Notes: generated by a model not told the origin, from the letters alone. Shown: positions 17,617-26,917, counted from the stretch's first letter. The stretch: DNA of 60,032 nucleotides from Deltaproteobacteria bacterium (GCA_024639185.1 JAHEIW010000010.1:1-60032), one strand, 5' to 3'. Numbers and translations are program-made.

Positions 17617-18579
17617 ATGGCCAAAATCGGAGTGTTCATTGAAACGGACAAAGACGAAGTAAAAAAGACAAATTTCGGCGCCATCACTGCTGCGCTGGAC
17701 GGCGGTAAAAACGAAGTGGTTGCATTGCTAATGGGCGTTGATGCCAATTCAGCCCAAGAAACCCTGGCAGCATATGGCGCGCAGAAAATTGTGCAGGTTA
17801 CGGTAGATAGTGCGGACCTTACAGCCAGTCCGGATCTACAGGCCCGAGCGCTGGCAGATGCCATCCAGCATTTTGCCCTGGAAGGACTGATCGGTCTTGC
17901 CAGCGCCAGAGGCCGGGACGTGTTTGCGCGCTTAAGTGCCTTTTTAAACGTTACCCTGGCATCAGACTGTGTGGGCATAAATTTTGAGGACAAAACCGTC
18001 CGCAAGTCCCATTTCTCGGGCAAAACCATTGCCACCATCAAACTGAATTCGGATCTGCTGCTGTGCGCCCTGCGGCCCAATGCGATTGAGGCCCAAAAAG
18101 CCCTGGCAGATTCGCAGGTCGAAAGTTACGCCGCCAGTGTGGACGCTCCGGGTCTGGTAAAGGTATTAGAGGTCAAAAAAGGCGACACCGCTAAAATGGA
18201 CTTGACCGAGGCCGACGTTATTATCACCGGCGGTCGCCCCATCGATGCGGCCGAGAATTACAAAATGCTCGAGGAATGCGCCGAGCTGTTGGGCGCTGCG
18301 GTGGGCGCCTCCCGGGCTGCCGTGGACGCCGGCTTTGCGCCGCATTCCATGCAGGTGGGTCAGACGGGAAAGACCGTCAGCCCCAGACTCTACATCGGCT
18401 GCGGCCTGTCGGGCTCGGTCCAGCATTTTGCCGGTATGAAAACGTCAAAAGTCATTGTGGCGATCAATACCGACAAAGATGCACCCATTTTTCAGAAATG
18501 TGATTACGGCATCATCGGGGATATGTTCGAAGTTGTACCAGTGCTTACGGAAATCCTGCGGGAGCAAACCGGGCAATAA
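17617..18579 (+). CDS. etfA: Electron transfer flavoprotein alpha subunit (copy 2)
   Basis: A 320-residue EtfA beginning MAKIGVFIETDKDEVKK. The FAD-domain signature is present as LYIGCGLSGSVQHFAGM, followed by VIVAINTDKDAPIF and CDYGIIGDMFEVVP. A GGAG site lies 9 bases before the ATG. Placed between etfB and the membrane Fe-S protein, it should deliver electrons from the upstream flavoprotein to that membrane partner. A repeat-rich spacer of 149 bases follows. Confidence 0.95.
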   Translation: MAKIGVFIETDKDEVKKTNFGAITAALDGGKNEVVALLMGVDANSAQETLAAYGAQKIVQVTVDSADLTASPDLQARALADAIQHFALEGLIGLASARGRDVFARLSAFLNVTLASDCVGINFEDKTVRKSHFSGKTIATIKLNSDLLLCALRPNAIEAQKALADSQVESYAASVDAPGLVKVLEVKKGDTAKMDLTEADVIITGGRPIDAAENYKMLEECAELLGAAVGASRAAVDAGFAPHSMQVGQTGKTVSPRLYIGCGLSGSVQHFAGMKTSKVIVAINTDKDAPIFQKCDYGIIGDMFEVVPVLTEILREQTGQ

Positions 18580-18585
18580 AGATCG

Positions 18586-18718
18586 TTAAATGGTTGATTA
18601 GTTGAATAGTAAATTCGTCACATGATTAAGGATTTAGTTAAAAGGCTAAATAGTTGAGTCGTCAAATGATTTAAATCTTATAACGAATTAACCATTTAAC
18701 TATTTAACGAATTAACGA
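18586..18718. repeat. AT-rich palindromic short-repeat array (GTTAAATGGTTGA type)
   Basis: The etfA to Fe-S oxidoreductase spacer is built of units like GTTAAATGGTTGATTAG and GTTGAATAG, followed by complementary units such as CATTTAACTATTTAACG, so the array can fold back. It resembles in design, though not in sequence, the arrays at 2078, 33517 and 44447. It lies inside an apparent operon, so it may act as an RNA structure between etfA and the next gene. Confidence 0.6.
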
Positions 18719-18728
18719 GGGATGTTAG

Positions 18729-20732
18729 ATGCAGACTTATGTGATGGTTAAATCCATTGTTATGGCACTGGCGCTGATGGGTGCATTTGGCTACTTTTTT
18801 GTTCGCGCAGCGCGTTTGTATCGCCTGATGCGTTCAGTCGAGGGGCAGACGGACTTTACGCTCGATCGGATCGGTGAGCGGGTTAAGGTTCTTTTTACAG
18901 ACGTACTGGGTCAATCCAATGTCCGGCGCAAGCCAATGATCGGCACGGCGCATATGCTGATATTTTTCGGGTTTTTAGCCATACAGCCCCATTCACTGAT
19001 GCTCATGATCCAGGGGGTCTTTCCCGCTTTTGAGCCGGGCCATGCAGTTCCAACCCTTTACCGCGTGTATTTGTTCGTGGCCGATATTCTGGCCGCTCTG
19101 GTTCTGGTGGGATTTGCCTATGCGCTCTATCGGCGTGTGGTCGTTCGCCCCAGCTACCTGACCATGGGCACGGATGCCAATCTGATTATCCTGTTTACCT
19201 GCGTTATTGTGATCACATTTCATTTGATTAATTCTTTTTTAAGCCTTTTGCCGACAGCAGCCGGATCTTTCAGCTATGCCGGTGTGTTTCCGATATCCGA
19301 AAAGCTGGTACCGCTGTTTAATCTGCAGAGTCTATCGCCGGCGGGCATCCGAACCGGCTATGAAATCAATTACTGGATCCACATCGCCACGATTCTTGGC
19401 TTTTTAATTTACATACCGGGCTCAAAACATTTGCATCTGCTGGCCGCAGTGCCCAATGTGTTTTTAAAACGCCTGGATCGGCCCAAGGCGATGGTCAAAA
19501 GCGATATTGAAGATGAAGACGCGGAAACCTTCGGTCTGGGAAAAGTCAGCGAGCTGAATTGGAAAAATGTTCTGAATTTATATGCCTGCACCGAATGCGG
19601 ACGCTGTGAGGAGCAATGCCCGGCCAGCTGTACTGATAAACCGCTGTCGCCCAAAAAATTGGTCCATGATTTTAAAGTCGATTTGCTGGCGCAAGCCGAT
19701 GCCATCATGGCCCAAAACTTTGAAAATGTTGAACCGATTGTGCGCGAAGGTTCCGCTATTACCGCAGACGTCATCTGGTCATGTACCACTTGCCGCGCCT
19801 GTGAAGATATCTGTCCGGTCAACATCGAACAGCTTGATTTTATCCTTGAAACCCGCAAGCAGCGCGTGCTCATGGAGGCGGATTTTCCACCGGAAATGCA
19901 GGAGACCTTTACCAATCTTGAAAACCAATTCAACCCATGGGGTTTTAGCAACGACAGCCGCGCTGACTGGTGCAAGGGCATGGACGTGCCATTGATAACA
20001 GACAACCCGGATGCCGACCTGCTCTGGTTTGTCGGCTGTTCAGGATCTTTTGACGACCGCGGCAAAAAAATAGCCCAGGCCATGGCGCGGGTGCTGCAAA
20101 AAGCCGCTGTCAACTTTGCCATTCTGGGGCCGGAGGAAGCCTGCAACGGAGATGTGGCCCGCCGGGCCGGTAATGAATATATCGCACAGATGCTGATGAT
20201 GCAGAATGTCGAGGTGCTCAACCAGTACAACCCCAAAAAAATCCTGACCGGATGTCCCCATTGTTACAACATTATTAAAAGCGAATTTCCCCAGTTCGGT
20301 GCCCGCTATGAAGTCGTGCACCATACCGAATTGTTGCTGGAAATAGTTAACCAGGGGCGCCTGACGGTCACAAACGGCAGCCAGGCGGCATTGACCTTTC
20401 ATGACTCCTGCTACCTGGGGCGCTGGAATGGCATATATAAGGCCCCCCGGGACTTATTGTCTTCGATAAGCGGTGGCGCAAAGCCGATCGAAATGCCCCG
20501 TTGCGAATCCAAGGGATTTTGCTGTGGCGCCGGTGGCGCCAGGATGTTTATGGAGGAAACCATCGGCAAACGCATCAACGAAGAGCGTGCCGAAGAAATA
20601 ATCGCCACCGGCGCGAAGACCGTGGCAGTGGCGTGTCCGTTTTGTACCACCATGCTCAGAGACGGCATTCTGGAAAAAGAATCAGATGTACAGGTTAAAG
20701 ATATCGTCGAAATTATTGACGAGGCTATTTAA
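18729..20732 (+). CDS. Membrane-bound ETF-linked Fe-S oxidoreductase (NarI-like + 4Fe-4S + CCG domains)
   Basis: A 667-residue protein. The first 250 residues contain five likely membrane helices, at about 5-25, 76-98, 107-133, 155-178 and 218-238, in a NarI/HdrE-like layout. Two 4Fe-4S motifs follow, at about 287 (CTECGRCEEQCP) and 351 (CTTCRACEDICP). Two HdrD-type cysteine-rich domains come last; the second ends in FCCGAGGARMF (about 597-607). Such proteins sit beside etfBA and are thought to accept electrons from ETF and reduce quinone or a heterodisulfide-like partner. DgcB of pseudomonad dimethylglycine catabolism has the same layout. Here it completes the dehydrogenase-ETF-membrane chain. 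Confidence 0.88.
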   Translation: MQTYVMVKSIVMALALMGAFGYFFVRAARLYRLMRSVEGQTDFTLDRIGERVKVLFTDVLGQSNVRRKPMIGTAHMLIFFGFLAIQPHSLMLMIQGVFPAFEPGHAVPTLYRVYLFVADILAALVLVGFAYALYRRVVVRPSYLTMGTDANLIILFTCVIVITFHLINSFLSLLPTAAGSFSYAGVFPISEKLVPLFNLQSLSPAGIRTGYEINYWIHIATILGFLIYIPGSKHLHLLAAVPNVFLKRLDRPKAMVKSDIEDEDAETFGLGKVSELNWKNVLNLYACTECGRCEEQCPASCTDKPLSPKKLVHDFKVDLLAQADAIMAQNFENVEPIVREGSAITADVIWSCTTCRACEDICPVNIEQLDFILETRKQRVLMEADFPPEMQETFTNLENQFNPWGFSNDSRADWCKGMDVPLITDNPDADLLWFVGCSGSFDDRGKKIAQAMARVLQKAAVNFAILGPEEACNGDVARRAGNEYIAQMLMMQNVEVLNQYNPKKILTGCPHCYNIIKSEFPQFGARYEVVHHTELLLEIVNQGRLTVTNGSQAALTFHDSCYLGRWNGIYKAPRDLLSSISGGAKPIEMPRCESKGFCCGAGGARMFMEETIGKRINEERAEEIIATGAKTVAVACPFCTTMLRDGILEKESDVQVKDIVEIIDEAI

Positions 20733-21216
20733 TTTCCTGAACAGAAAACGAAATGGCGTTGTAAATCATTAAAAAGTTTTGTACAAGCCACTAGTGTTGT
20801 GTCTCAGAAATTGTTTACCATATCGCTTGGATCAAAATGGCACTCGTTGGGAGGTTTTCTACGCTAATTTGCCCGGAGGTCATGTTGTTTTCTGAAAGGC
20901 GATATACCGATTATTGCCCATGGGCTTTACATTGCCTGATCTTTGGGATGATGGGCACCGAAGCATTTGGCTCAACCAGTGGCGCGGTTTGAATCCCAAA
21001 TATCGGGGCACCGGTACTTTGTAATTTATAGTGCGTTTTGAGCACCTTCTTTTTTAGACATCAGATGCGAAATCCCGCTTAGCGGGATCAGAAGATTTCA
21101 TGACCTGTGGTACTTTTATAAATAATTTCTGGCACACCTCACTAGCCATCATCACAGAGGTGTTATCTCAATAAGCCAGAGCCGAACACCGATTCGTCAG
21201 TCACAAAGGGGGACAA
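20733..21216. other. 484-base gap without a recognised gene
   Basis: No full gene is visible. A short open stretch at about 20919-21023 (LPDLWDDGHRSIWLNQWRGL) reads like protein but has no start context and no recognised family, so it may be a gene remnant. No cobalamin riboswitch B12 box (GCCACTG) was found upstream of the corrinoid-related genes. An AAAGGGGGA ribosome site immediately precedes the next gene. Confidence 0.5.
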
Positions 21217-22014
21217 ATGATTATCGTCGGAGAGTTAATTAACGCCAGCCGTAAAATAGTCGCTGAGGCGATCGAAAAGCAGGATGTGGCTACCATCCAA
21301 ACTATCGCCAAAGATCAGCACGAAAACGGTGCCGATTACATAGACGTCAATGCCGGTGTTTTTGTTGGCAAGGAGCCGCAATACCTGCAATGGCTCACCG
21401 AAACCGTTCAAACGACTTTAGAGGCGCCGTGCTGCATCGACAGCCCGGACCCCACGGCGATTGAAGCCGCACTGTCGGTCCACAAAGGCACGCCCATGAT
21501 CAACTCCATATCACTGGAAAAGGACCGATACGAGGCTCTGCTACCGATTGTCGCCGGTACCGATTTTAAAGTTGTGGCGCTTTGTATGAGCGATAAAGGC
21601 ATGCCGCAAACCACCGCTGAGCGTATGGAAATCGCCAACGAGTTGGTCAACAACCTGGTTAAAAACAATGTGCCTGTAGAGAATATCTATGTTGATCCCC
21701 TGGTCCAGCCGATATCCACAAATGATACTTTCGGGGTTGAATTTTTAAATTCGATTGAAAGCATCATCAAAACCTTCCCCGGGATTCACACGGTTTGTGG
21801 ACTCTCGAATATCTCTTTTGGATTGCCCGAACGCAAATTTTTAAACCAGACGTTTATGGTGATGGCCATTGCCAAGGGCTTGAACGGTGCCATCGTCAAT
21901 CCGTTGGACCAAAAAATGATGGCAAACATCATTGCTGCTGAGGCATTGGCCGGCAACGACGAATGGTGCTCCGCTTACTTAGAGGCATATCGTGCCCAAA
22001 AGTTTGAATTCTAG
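21217..22014 (+). CDS. Methyl-corrinoid:tetrahydrofolate methyltransferase (MtgA/AcsE-like pterin-binding protein)
   Basis: A 265-residue single pterin-binding TIM barrel. It begins MIIVGELINASRKIVAEAIE, has the pterin-binding NGADYIDVNAG and PCCIDSPDP segments, and NSISLEKDR. Size and layout match MtgA, which transfers the methyl group from methyl-Co(III) corrinoid protein to tetrahydrofolate in glycine betaine demethylation, and the related AcsE. The next gene is a corrinoid protein, and an MttB paralog follows two genes later, so the set forms a complete demethylation module feeding one-carbon metabolism. It ends in TAG. Confidence 0.88.
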   Translation: MIIVGELINASRKIVAEAIEKQDVATIQTIAKDQHENGADYIDVNAGVFVGKEPQYLQWLTETVQTTLEAPCCIDSPDPTAIEAALSVHKGTPMINSISLEKDRYEALLPIVAGTDFKVVALCMSDKGMPQTTAERMEIANELVNNLVKNNVPVENIYVDPLVQPISTNDTFGVEFLNSIESIIKTFPGIHTVCGLSNISFGLPERKFLNQTFMVMAIAKGLNGAIVNPLDQKMMANIIAAEALAGNDEWCSAYLEAYRAQKFEF

Positions 22015-22072
22015 GATTCGCATTATTTATTTCTGCTATTAATTCGGCTAGTAAACAAAGGAGGCATAGATT

Positions 22073-22711
22073 ATGAGTGAACTGCTTGGAAAAATGGCTG
22101 AGTCTTTGATCGCCGGTAACATTGATGCGGTAGTCGACATGACCAAGGAGGCGCTGGATGCGGGAACGGCGCCTGCTGATATATTGGACCAGGGGTTATT
22201 GGCCGGCATGGATGTTGTGGGGCAGCGCTTCAAAGCCGAAGAAATGTTTATCCCCGAAGTATTGCGGTGTGCCAAGTGCATGCATGGTGCCATGAAAATC
22301 CTGCGCCCCTTACTTGCAGAGACCGGGGCAGATTCCATTGGTACGCTGATCATCGGCACCGTAAAGGGCGATCTGCATGACATCGGCAAAAATCTGGTGG
22401 GCATGATGTTTGAGGGTGCCGGTTTTAATGTTGTGGACCTGGGTATCGATAAAGAACCGCAGGTGTTTGTGGATGCCATCAAGGAACACGATGCCAAACT
22501 CATCGGAATGTCGGCCTTGCTGACCACCACCATGCCGAAGATGGGTGAGACCATCAATGCGATCAAAGAAGCGGGAGTTCGGGATCAAGTTAAAATCTTA
22601 ATAGGCGGTGCTCCGATAACAGCGGCATTTGCCGAAGAAATTGGCGCCGATGGCTATGCGTCAAATGCAGCCAGCGCTGTTGAAAAGGGAAAAGAGCTGA
22701 TCGGTCGATAG
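22073..22711 (+). CDS. Corrinoid (methyl-carrier) protein, MtgC/MttC type
   Basis: A 212-residue cognate corrinoid protein. A helical cap domain occupies residues 1-90. A B12-binding Rossmann domain follows, with the base-off cobalt ligand motif DxHxxG as GDLHDIGKNLVGMMFEGAGF (about 101-120), then the conserved SALLTTTMP and GGAPI segments. It carries the methyl group between an MttB-type protein and the MtgA-like protein just upstream. An AAAGGAGG site precedes the ATG. It differs from the corrinoid protein at 54569-55222, so each probably serves its own methyltransferase. It ends in TAG. Confidence 0.93.
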   Translation: MSELLGKMAESLIAGNIDAVVDMTKEALDAGTAPADILDQGLLAGMDVVGQRFKAEEMFIPEVLRCAKCMHGAMKILRPLLAETGADSIGTLIIGTVKGDLHDIGKNLVGMMFEGAGFNVVDLGIDKEPQVFVDAIKEHDAKLIGMSALLTTTMPKMGETINAIKEAGVRDQVKILIGGAPITAAFAEEIGADGYASNAASAVEKGKELIGR

Positions 22712-22858
22712 TTTGCCGCCGGTTAACGAGATCCAATTTAAAAGATGTTTCGGTCGAATTTCTACCGGCAATCAATAAGTGCGGTGCAATGCCGGCCGAG
22801 GACAAACAGATCACGTGTCTCATCAGACCCACGGATTGTTGCAATCCGATGTTGACGA

Positions 22859-22899
22859 GCCGGCCGGATCAAAACACTGATCGGGTCGGCTTTTATTTT
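22859..22899 (+). terminator. Rho-independent terminator after the corrinoid protein gene
   Basis: GCCGGCCGGATCA (22859-22871) pairs with TGATCGGGTCGGC (22878-22890), with one mismatch and one wobble, and is followed by TTTTATTTT. A second perfect hairpin (CGGATTG / CAATCCG, about 22832-22848) lies just upstream, and CCGGCC at about 22790 could compete for the terminator stem. The rest of the 313-base gap (22712-23024) holds no gene. Confidence 0.7.
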
Positions 22900-23024
22900 A
22901 GGTTGAGCCGGTTAGGCCCGTTAACAAGGGATATATTTCTTATTTTATCTACCGGCAAACCGGGTAACGGGCTCAACGGAACAACGCGCTAACCGGGCTC
23001 AACCGATGGAGGAGGGCTTCTGGC

Positions 23025-24263
23025 TTGAAACAAAATGGATGGTGGTCACCGGCCGGTTTGGTACTTTTCCTGACGTGGCTTTTTTTCGGGATGTACTACA
23101 TGTGCCGGTTCAATTACTCCCCCATGATTCCCCTCCTAAAAGTCGATCTCAACATTTCAAATGCCCAGGCCGGCTGGTTGATGGCGCTTTTTTTTATCAC
23201 CTATACCATCTTCCAACTGCCGGCAGGTTATTTGGCCGACCGCTTTGGCCCGCGCAAAATTATAACCGTTGGGGCGCTGATCTCAATCATCGGCAATCTC
23301 ATTTTCAGCCAAGGGTCAACCGTTGCAGTGCTTGCCCTGGGGCAGTGTGTCAATGGTTTTGGTCAGGCCATGGGCTGGACGTCGGCCCTTAAACTGATTG
23401 TCAGCTGGTTTCCACGCTCAAGACGCGCCACCGCCATCGGGTTATTCGCCACCTGTGTAACCGGGGGCAGCAGTGTCGGCATCCGGCTTGCCGGGTATCT
23501 TGGTCATCATTTCGGATGGCAAAGCGCATTTATGGTTCCGCCGGTTTTGATGGGGGCGGTTCTGCTGGTCTTTTGGATATTCGTCAGAGACCATCCCGCT
23601 GAAAAAGGGTTAGCCGGTTTTGAGGATGAGCTTGAGCTCGAAAAAAGGATTGATAATGACCCCAGACCACGGTTGATCATAGTTTTAAGCAATCGCATGC
23701 TCTGGACAATTGCGCTGGTTTATTTTTGTTTTGTCTATGTGCAGTTCGGCTGCCTGGTTTGGATTCCGGCTTTTTTGCAGGAAAGCTACGCCATGACGGT
23801 CGACCGCGCCAGTACCATTGCCGCTCTTGTTTTGCTCCCGGGCGTTTTTGCTTCGCCGATTGTCGGATTTTTATCAGATCATTATTTTGGGGGCAGACGC
23901 AAACCGCTGCTCCTTTTGGGCATGGCGCTGTTGACAGGCTCGACATTTTGGCTGTCTCTGGGGGTCAATATCACTTTAGCGGCAAGCCTGCTGGCCGTGG
24001 TCGGGTTAATGATCATCATGCCGGACATTCTTCTGGCTGCCTTTCCTTCTGATATCCTGTCCCGCAAATTGGCGGCTACCGGCATGGGTTTTTTAACAAC
24101 TTTTACAAGTATCGCGGGCGTTATTACAACGCCGGTTTCCGGTAAGATCGTGGATGTTTTTCAATCTTACGGCGCGGTTTTTCTTTCATTTGCCATCGCT
24201 GCTTTGGCGGGAACCATTTTTACCTTGTTTATTCGTGAGAAAAGAGTTCACCCCAACACATAA
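23025..24263 (+). CDS. Major facilitator superfamily transporter
   Basis: A 412-residue MFS permease with about 12 hydrophobic segments. It has the loop 2-3 signature GYLADRFGPRKI and the matching second-half loop GFLSDHYFGGRRKP. It starts at a TTG (23025) with GGAGGAGGG upstream, which I prefer over later ATGs because it gives the full first helix. It lies 14 bases before MttB-B and downstream of the MtgA-corrinoid pair, so the substrate is probably the methylated amine used by that module or its product. The MFS subfamily cannot be fixed by reading alone. Confidence 0.85.
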   Translation: MKQNGWWSPAGLVLFLTWLFFGMYYMCRFNYSPMIPLLKVDLNISNAQAGWLMALFFITYTIFQLPAGYLADRFGPRKIITVGALISIIGNLIFSQGSTVAVLALGQCVNGFGQAMGWTSALKLIVSWFPRSRRATAIGLFATCVTGGSSVGIRLAGYLGHHFGWQSAFMVPPVLMGAVLLVFWIFVRDHPAEKGLAGFEDELELEKRIDNDPRPRLIIVLSNRMLWTIALVYFCFVYVQFGCLVWIPAFLQESYAMTVDRASTIAALVLLPGVFASPIVGFLSDHYFGGRRKPLLLLGMALLTGSTFWLSLGVNITLAASLLAVVGLMIIMPDILLAAFPSDILSRKLAATGMGFLTTFTSIAGVITTPVSGKIVDVFQSYGAVFLSFAIAALAGTIFTLFIREKRVHPNT

Positions 24264-24277
24264 AAGGAGGCCAAGAT

Positions 24278-25714
24278 ATGCATCTCCAGCTACCCGAGTT
24301 ATACTTTAAACCCAAACTTCAGGTGATCAATGATGATCAAATCAAACAGATTCACATGGCCACCCTCGAGGTCCTGGAACGCACCGGTATTAAAATGACC
24401 CATCCCCGCGGACTGGAACTGCTGAACGGCGCCGGGGCCAAGGTGGATGGAGACCGCGTGCGGATTCCTGCCTGGCTGGTTGAAGATGCCATTCGCAAGG
24501 CGCCTTCCCGGGTGGTGCTCGGCAAGCGCAACGGCGAACGCTCGGTCGTTCTCGAAGGCGATAAATCCTGGTTTGGCCCCAGCCTGGATTGCCTCGACTA
24601 CCTGGACCCGTTGACCGATGAGCGGATGCGATTCACCAGCGAGCATTGCCGTATCACCGCCACTCTGGCAGACACGCTGCCTAATTTTCACTGGTCCATG
24701 ACCATCGGCATGGCCGCCGATCAACCGGCTGAAATCGCCGACAAGGTCATTGCCCGCCAGGCGCTGACCTATTGTGAAAAACCGCTGGTGTTCTGCTGCA
24801 ATGATGCTGAAAGCGAGCGCGCCATTTATGAAATGGCTTTGCTGATTTGCGGGGGCAAAGAAAATTTTGATAAGGCACCAACCATTGTTCAATACTCCGA
24901 GCCCATTTCACCTCTGGAGTATTATGATCCCGCGGTCGAAAAGATGCTTTTTACGGTAGAAAACGGCATCCCGCTCATCAATTTCCCGGCGCCCCAGGCC
25001 TGCGGTTCGGCCCCGGCGACCTTCGCCGGAACAGTGGTGCAGGGTGGTGCCGAATCGTTGAGCGGACTGGTCCTGGCGCAAATCGCCCGGCCCGGTGCCC
25101 CTTTTATCTATGGCGCCTTTGCCACCATCATGGATATGAAGACCACCATATTTTCTTATGGCGCCCCGGAATTGAGTCTGATGGTCGGTGCCCTGGCGCA
25201 AATGGCCCAGTATTATGAGCTGCCCTTCTTCGGCACCGCCGGCTGTTCGGATGCCAAGTTTCCTGACGCCCAGGCAGCCACCGAAGCTGCTTTGCAGATT
25301 TTCAGCTCCGCAGCCATCGGCTCTAGTCTGGTTCATGACTGCAGCAGCTGGCTGGATCACGGCTCGCTGGTATCGCCGGCCTTTATGGTGCTGGTCAATG
25401 AAATCCTGCATAATGTCAATCAGTTCATGAAAGGCCTGCCGGTGACCGAGGATACCCTGGCTCTGGATGTAATTGATCGGGTGGGCCCGGGTGGCCACTA
25501 TTTGCAGGATGACCACACCTTAAGCCATTTTAAGGATGTTCGCTATTCGAAGCTCTTTGAGCGCATGGTCTACGACCAGTGGAAAGAGGCCGGTGCGAAA
25601 CGCTTTGAGGACCGCTTGCGCGAAATGACCCGCCAGGCCATGGAGCATCAGCCGGCTCCGTTGGCACCCGAGGTGATCAAAGAACTCGATCAGATGCAAA
25701 AAAATTGGTCCTGA
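24278..25714 (+). CDS. MttB-superfamily corrinoid methyltransferase (MttB-B, non-pyrrolysine)
   Basis: A 478-residue MttB-family protein, starting after an AAAGGAGG site. Landmarks are IHMATLEVLERTGIKM, IYGAFATIMDMKTTIFSYGA and GTAGCSDAKFPDAQAA; in the last, Cys takes the pyrrolysine position. With the MtgA-like and corrinoid proteins at 21217-22711 it makes a full non-Pyl demethylase: quaternary amine to corrinoid to tetrahydrofolate. Glycine betaine is the best-known substrate of such sets; proline betaine, carnitine and gamma-butyrobetaine are alternatives. The TGCATGAAAATAGATGAGA motif follows the stop. Confidence 0.92.
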   Translation: MHLQLPELYFKPKLQVINDDQIKQIHMATLEVLERTGIKMTHPRGLELLNGAGAKVDGDRVRIPAWLVEDAIRKAPSRVVLGKRNGERSVVLEGDKSWFGPSLDCLDYLDPLTDERMRFTSEHCRITATLADTLPNFHWSMTIGMAADQPAEIADKVIARQALTYCEKPLVFCCNDAESERAIYEMALLICGGKENFDKAPTIVQYSEPISPLEYYDPAVEKMLFTVENGIPLINFPAPQACGSAPATFAGTVVQGGAESLSGLVLAQIARPGAPFIYGAFATIMDMKTTIFSYGAPELSLMVGALAQMAQYYELPFFGTAGCSDAKFPDAQAATEAALQIFSSAAIGSSLVHDCSSWLDHGSLVSPAFMVLVNEILHNVNQFMKGLPVTEDTLALDVIDRVGPGGHYLQDDHTLSHFKDVRYSKLFERMVYDQWKEAGAKRFEDRLREMTRQAMEHQPAPLAPEVIKELDQMQKNWS

Positions 25715-25771
25715 TTTGTGCATGAAAATAGATGAGAATTTGTTAAAAAGTAAGTTGAGCGGAACACTTCT

Positions 25772-26875
25772 ATGTACAAACAGTTTTTTAGACTTAAAGA
25801 AAATCCATTTAAGCTTGCTCCAGATCCTGCTTATCTTTTTTTAAGCACTGGCCATGAAGAGGCTTTAGCCCATTTAAGATATGGTATTTCGGAAGGCGAA
25901 GGCTTTATTTCATTAACAGGAACAAGGGGTGTTGGTAAAACGCTAATATGTGCTACGTTAATCGAAGGCCTGAGCGAAAAAATCAAAGTAGCTTATTTTT
26001 CTAATCCCGTATTAAGTTCAGAACAATTATTAAAGAAAATTCACAGAAAGTTTAAAATCAGTTCTGATGAACACAATGCTAAGAGTCCTCTCGATGCTCT
26101 TTATTCATTTCTGATGGAACAAAGGCGTGGTCGAAAAAGAGTTGTCCTAATTATCGATGAGGCTCAAAAGCTTGAAAAAGATGCTTTTGAACAAATTCGA
26201 CTGCTTTCGAATCTTGAAACCAGCCGGGATAAGCTTTTGCAGATTGTATTAGTTGGTCAGCCTGAACTAATAGAGATGCTCAACTCTTATGAACTCAGGC
26301 AGATGCGTCAGCGGATAATTGATTTTTTCTTTAAGAATCAGTCAAAACTGATCATAGCTGGATGCTGCATCAGTCTTGGCGTAGCGGTTGCAGCCTATTT
26401 AAAAATGCTCAGTGGTTCAACATCTGTTTACAATTTTGAAGAACTAAAAAAAGTAACGACATTTCAACGAGATCCTCAAAAATTACTAAAATTGACGACC
26501 CAATCTTCGAAGTCAAAGGACATTTCAAACATTGTTAACAAATCAGCGGATTCGCGCAATTCCGAATCATCAACAATTCTAAAGCTCTCTCAATCGCAAC
26601 AAACAGCCAGAGAGACTTATTTTACATCCAAAATGACTCACTCGATTCAAGTTGGCGCTTTTCTCATAAAAAAAAATGCAGAAATGATTACAAGCAAACT
26701 AAGAAAGAAAGGTTACGACGCTCGGATGGTTATATTTAATGACTCTAAGAAAAGGATCTGGCATACCGTTCGTATAGGAGACTATCCTTCCCGCGAGATC
26801 GCCAGAGAATATGCAGATGCCTTTACTGCCAAAGAAAAACGAGAATCTGCAGTTGTGCCAGTTGACAATCTATAG
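25772..26875 (+). CDS. ExeA-like ATPase core fused to membrane anchor and SPOR domain
   Basis: A 367-residue protein. Residues 1-180 match ExeA/GspA-type AAA ATPases (FRLKENPFKLAPDPAYLFLS), with Walker A GTRGVGKT (about 50-57) and Walker B VVLIIDEAQ (about 125-133). ExeA normally continues after LRQMRQRI into a lid domain. Here it goes straight to IDFFFKNQSK and one membrane helix (about 190-210). The last 75 residues are a SPOR peptidoglycan-binding domain (SIQVGAFLIKKNAEMI, WHTVRIGDYPS). The lid, with its sensor residues, is therefore missing. The gene is AT-rich and differs in base composition from its neighbours. The protein may be a cell-wall-associated regulator or a deletion product. 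It ends in TAG. Confidence 0.75.
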   Translation: MYKQFFRLKENPFKLAPDPAYLFLSTGHEEALAHLRYGISEGEGFISLTGTRGVGKTLICATLIEGLSEKIKVAYFSNPVLSSEQLLKKIHRKFKISSDEHNAKSPLDALYSFLMEQRRGRKRVVLIIDEAQKLEKDAFEQIRLLSNLETSRDKLLQIVLVGQPELIEMLNSYELRQMRQRIIDFFFKNQSKLIIAGCCISLGVAVAAYLKMLSGSTSVYNFEELKKVTTFQRDPQKLLKLTTQSSKSKDISNIVNKSADSRNSESSTILKLSQSQQTARETYFTSKMTHSIQVGAFLIKKNAEMITSKLRKKGYDARMVIFNDSKKRIWHTVRIGDYPSREIAREYADAFTAKEKRESAVVPVDNL

Positions 26876-26917
26876 ATTTGAAGGGCAAATATTAAGCATT
26901 TCTGATATTTCATGTTT

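Noticed and set aside
21130-21147. Sigma-54 promoter at TGGCACACCTCACTAGC
   Set aside because: The spacing between GG and GC is 12 bases instead of 10, and TTGC is absent.
20733-21216. Cobalamin riboswitch upstream of the MtgA-corrinoid genes
   Set aside because: The B12 box and the conserved core of cobalamin riboswitches were not found on either strand.
22789-22992. 67-residue frame after the corrinoid protein
   Set aside because: It runs through two hairpins and a terminator and has no ribosome site.
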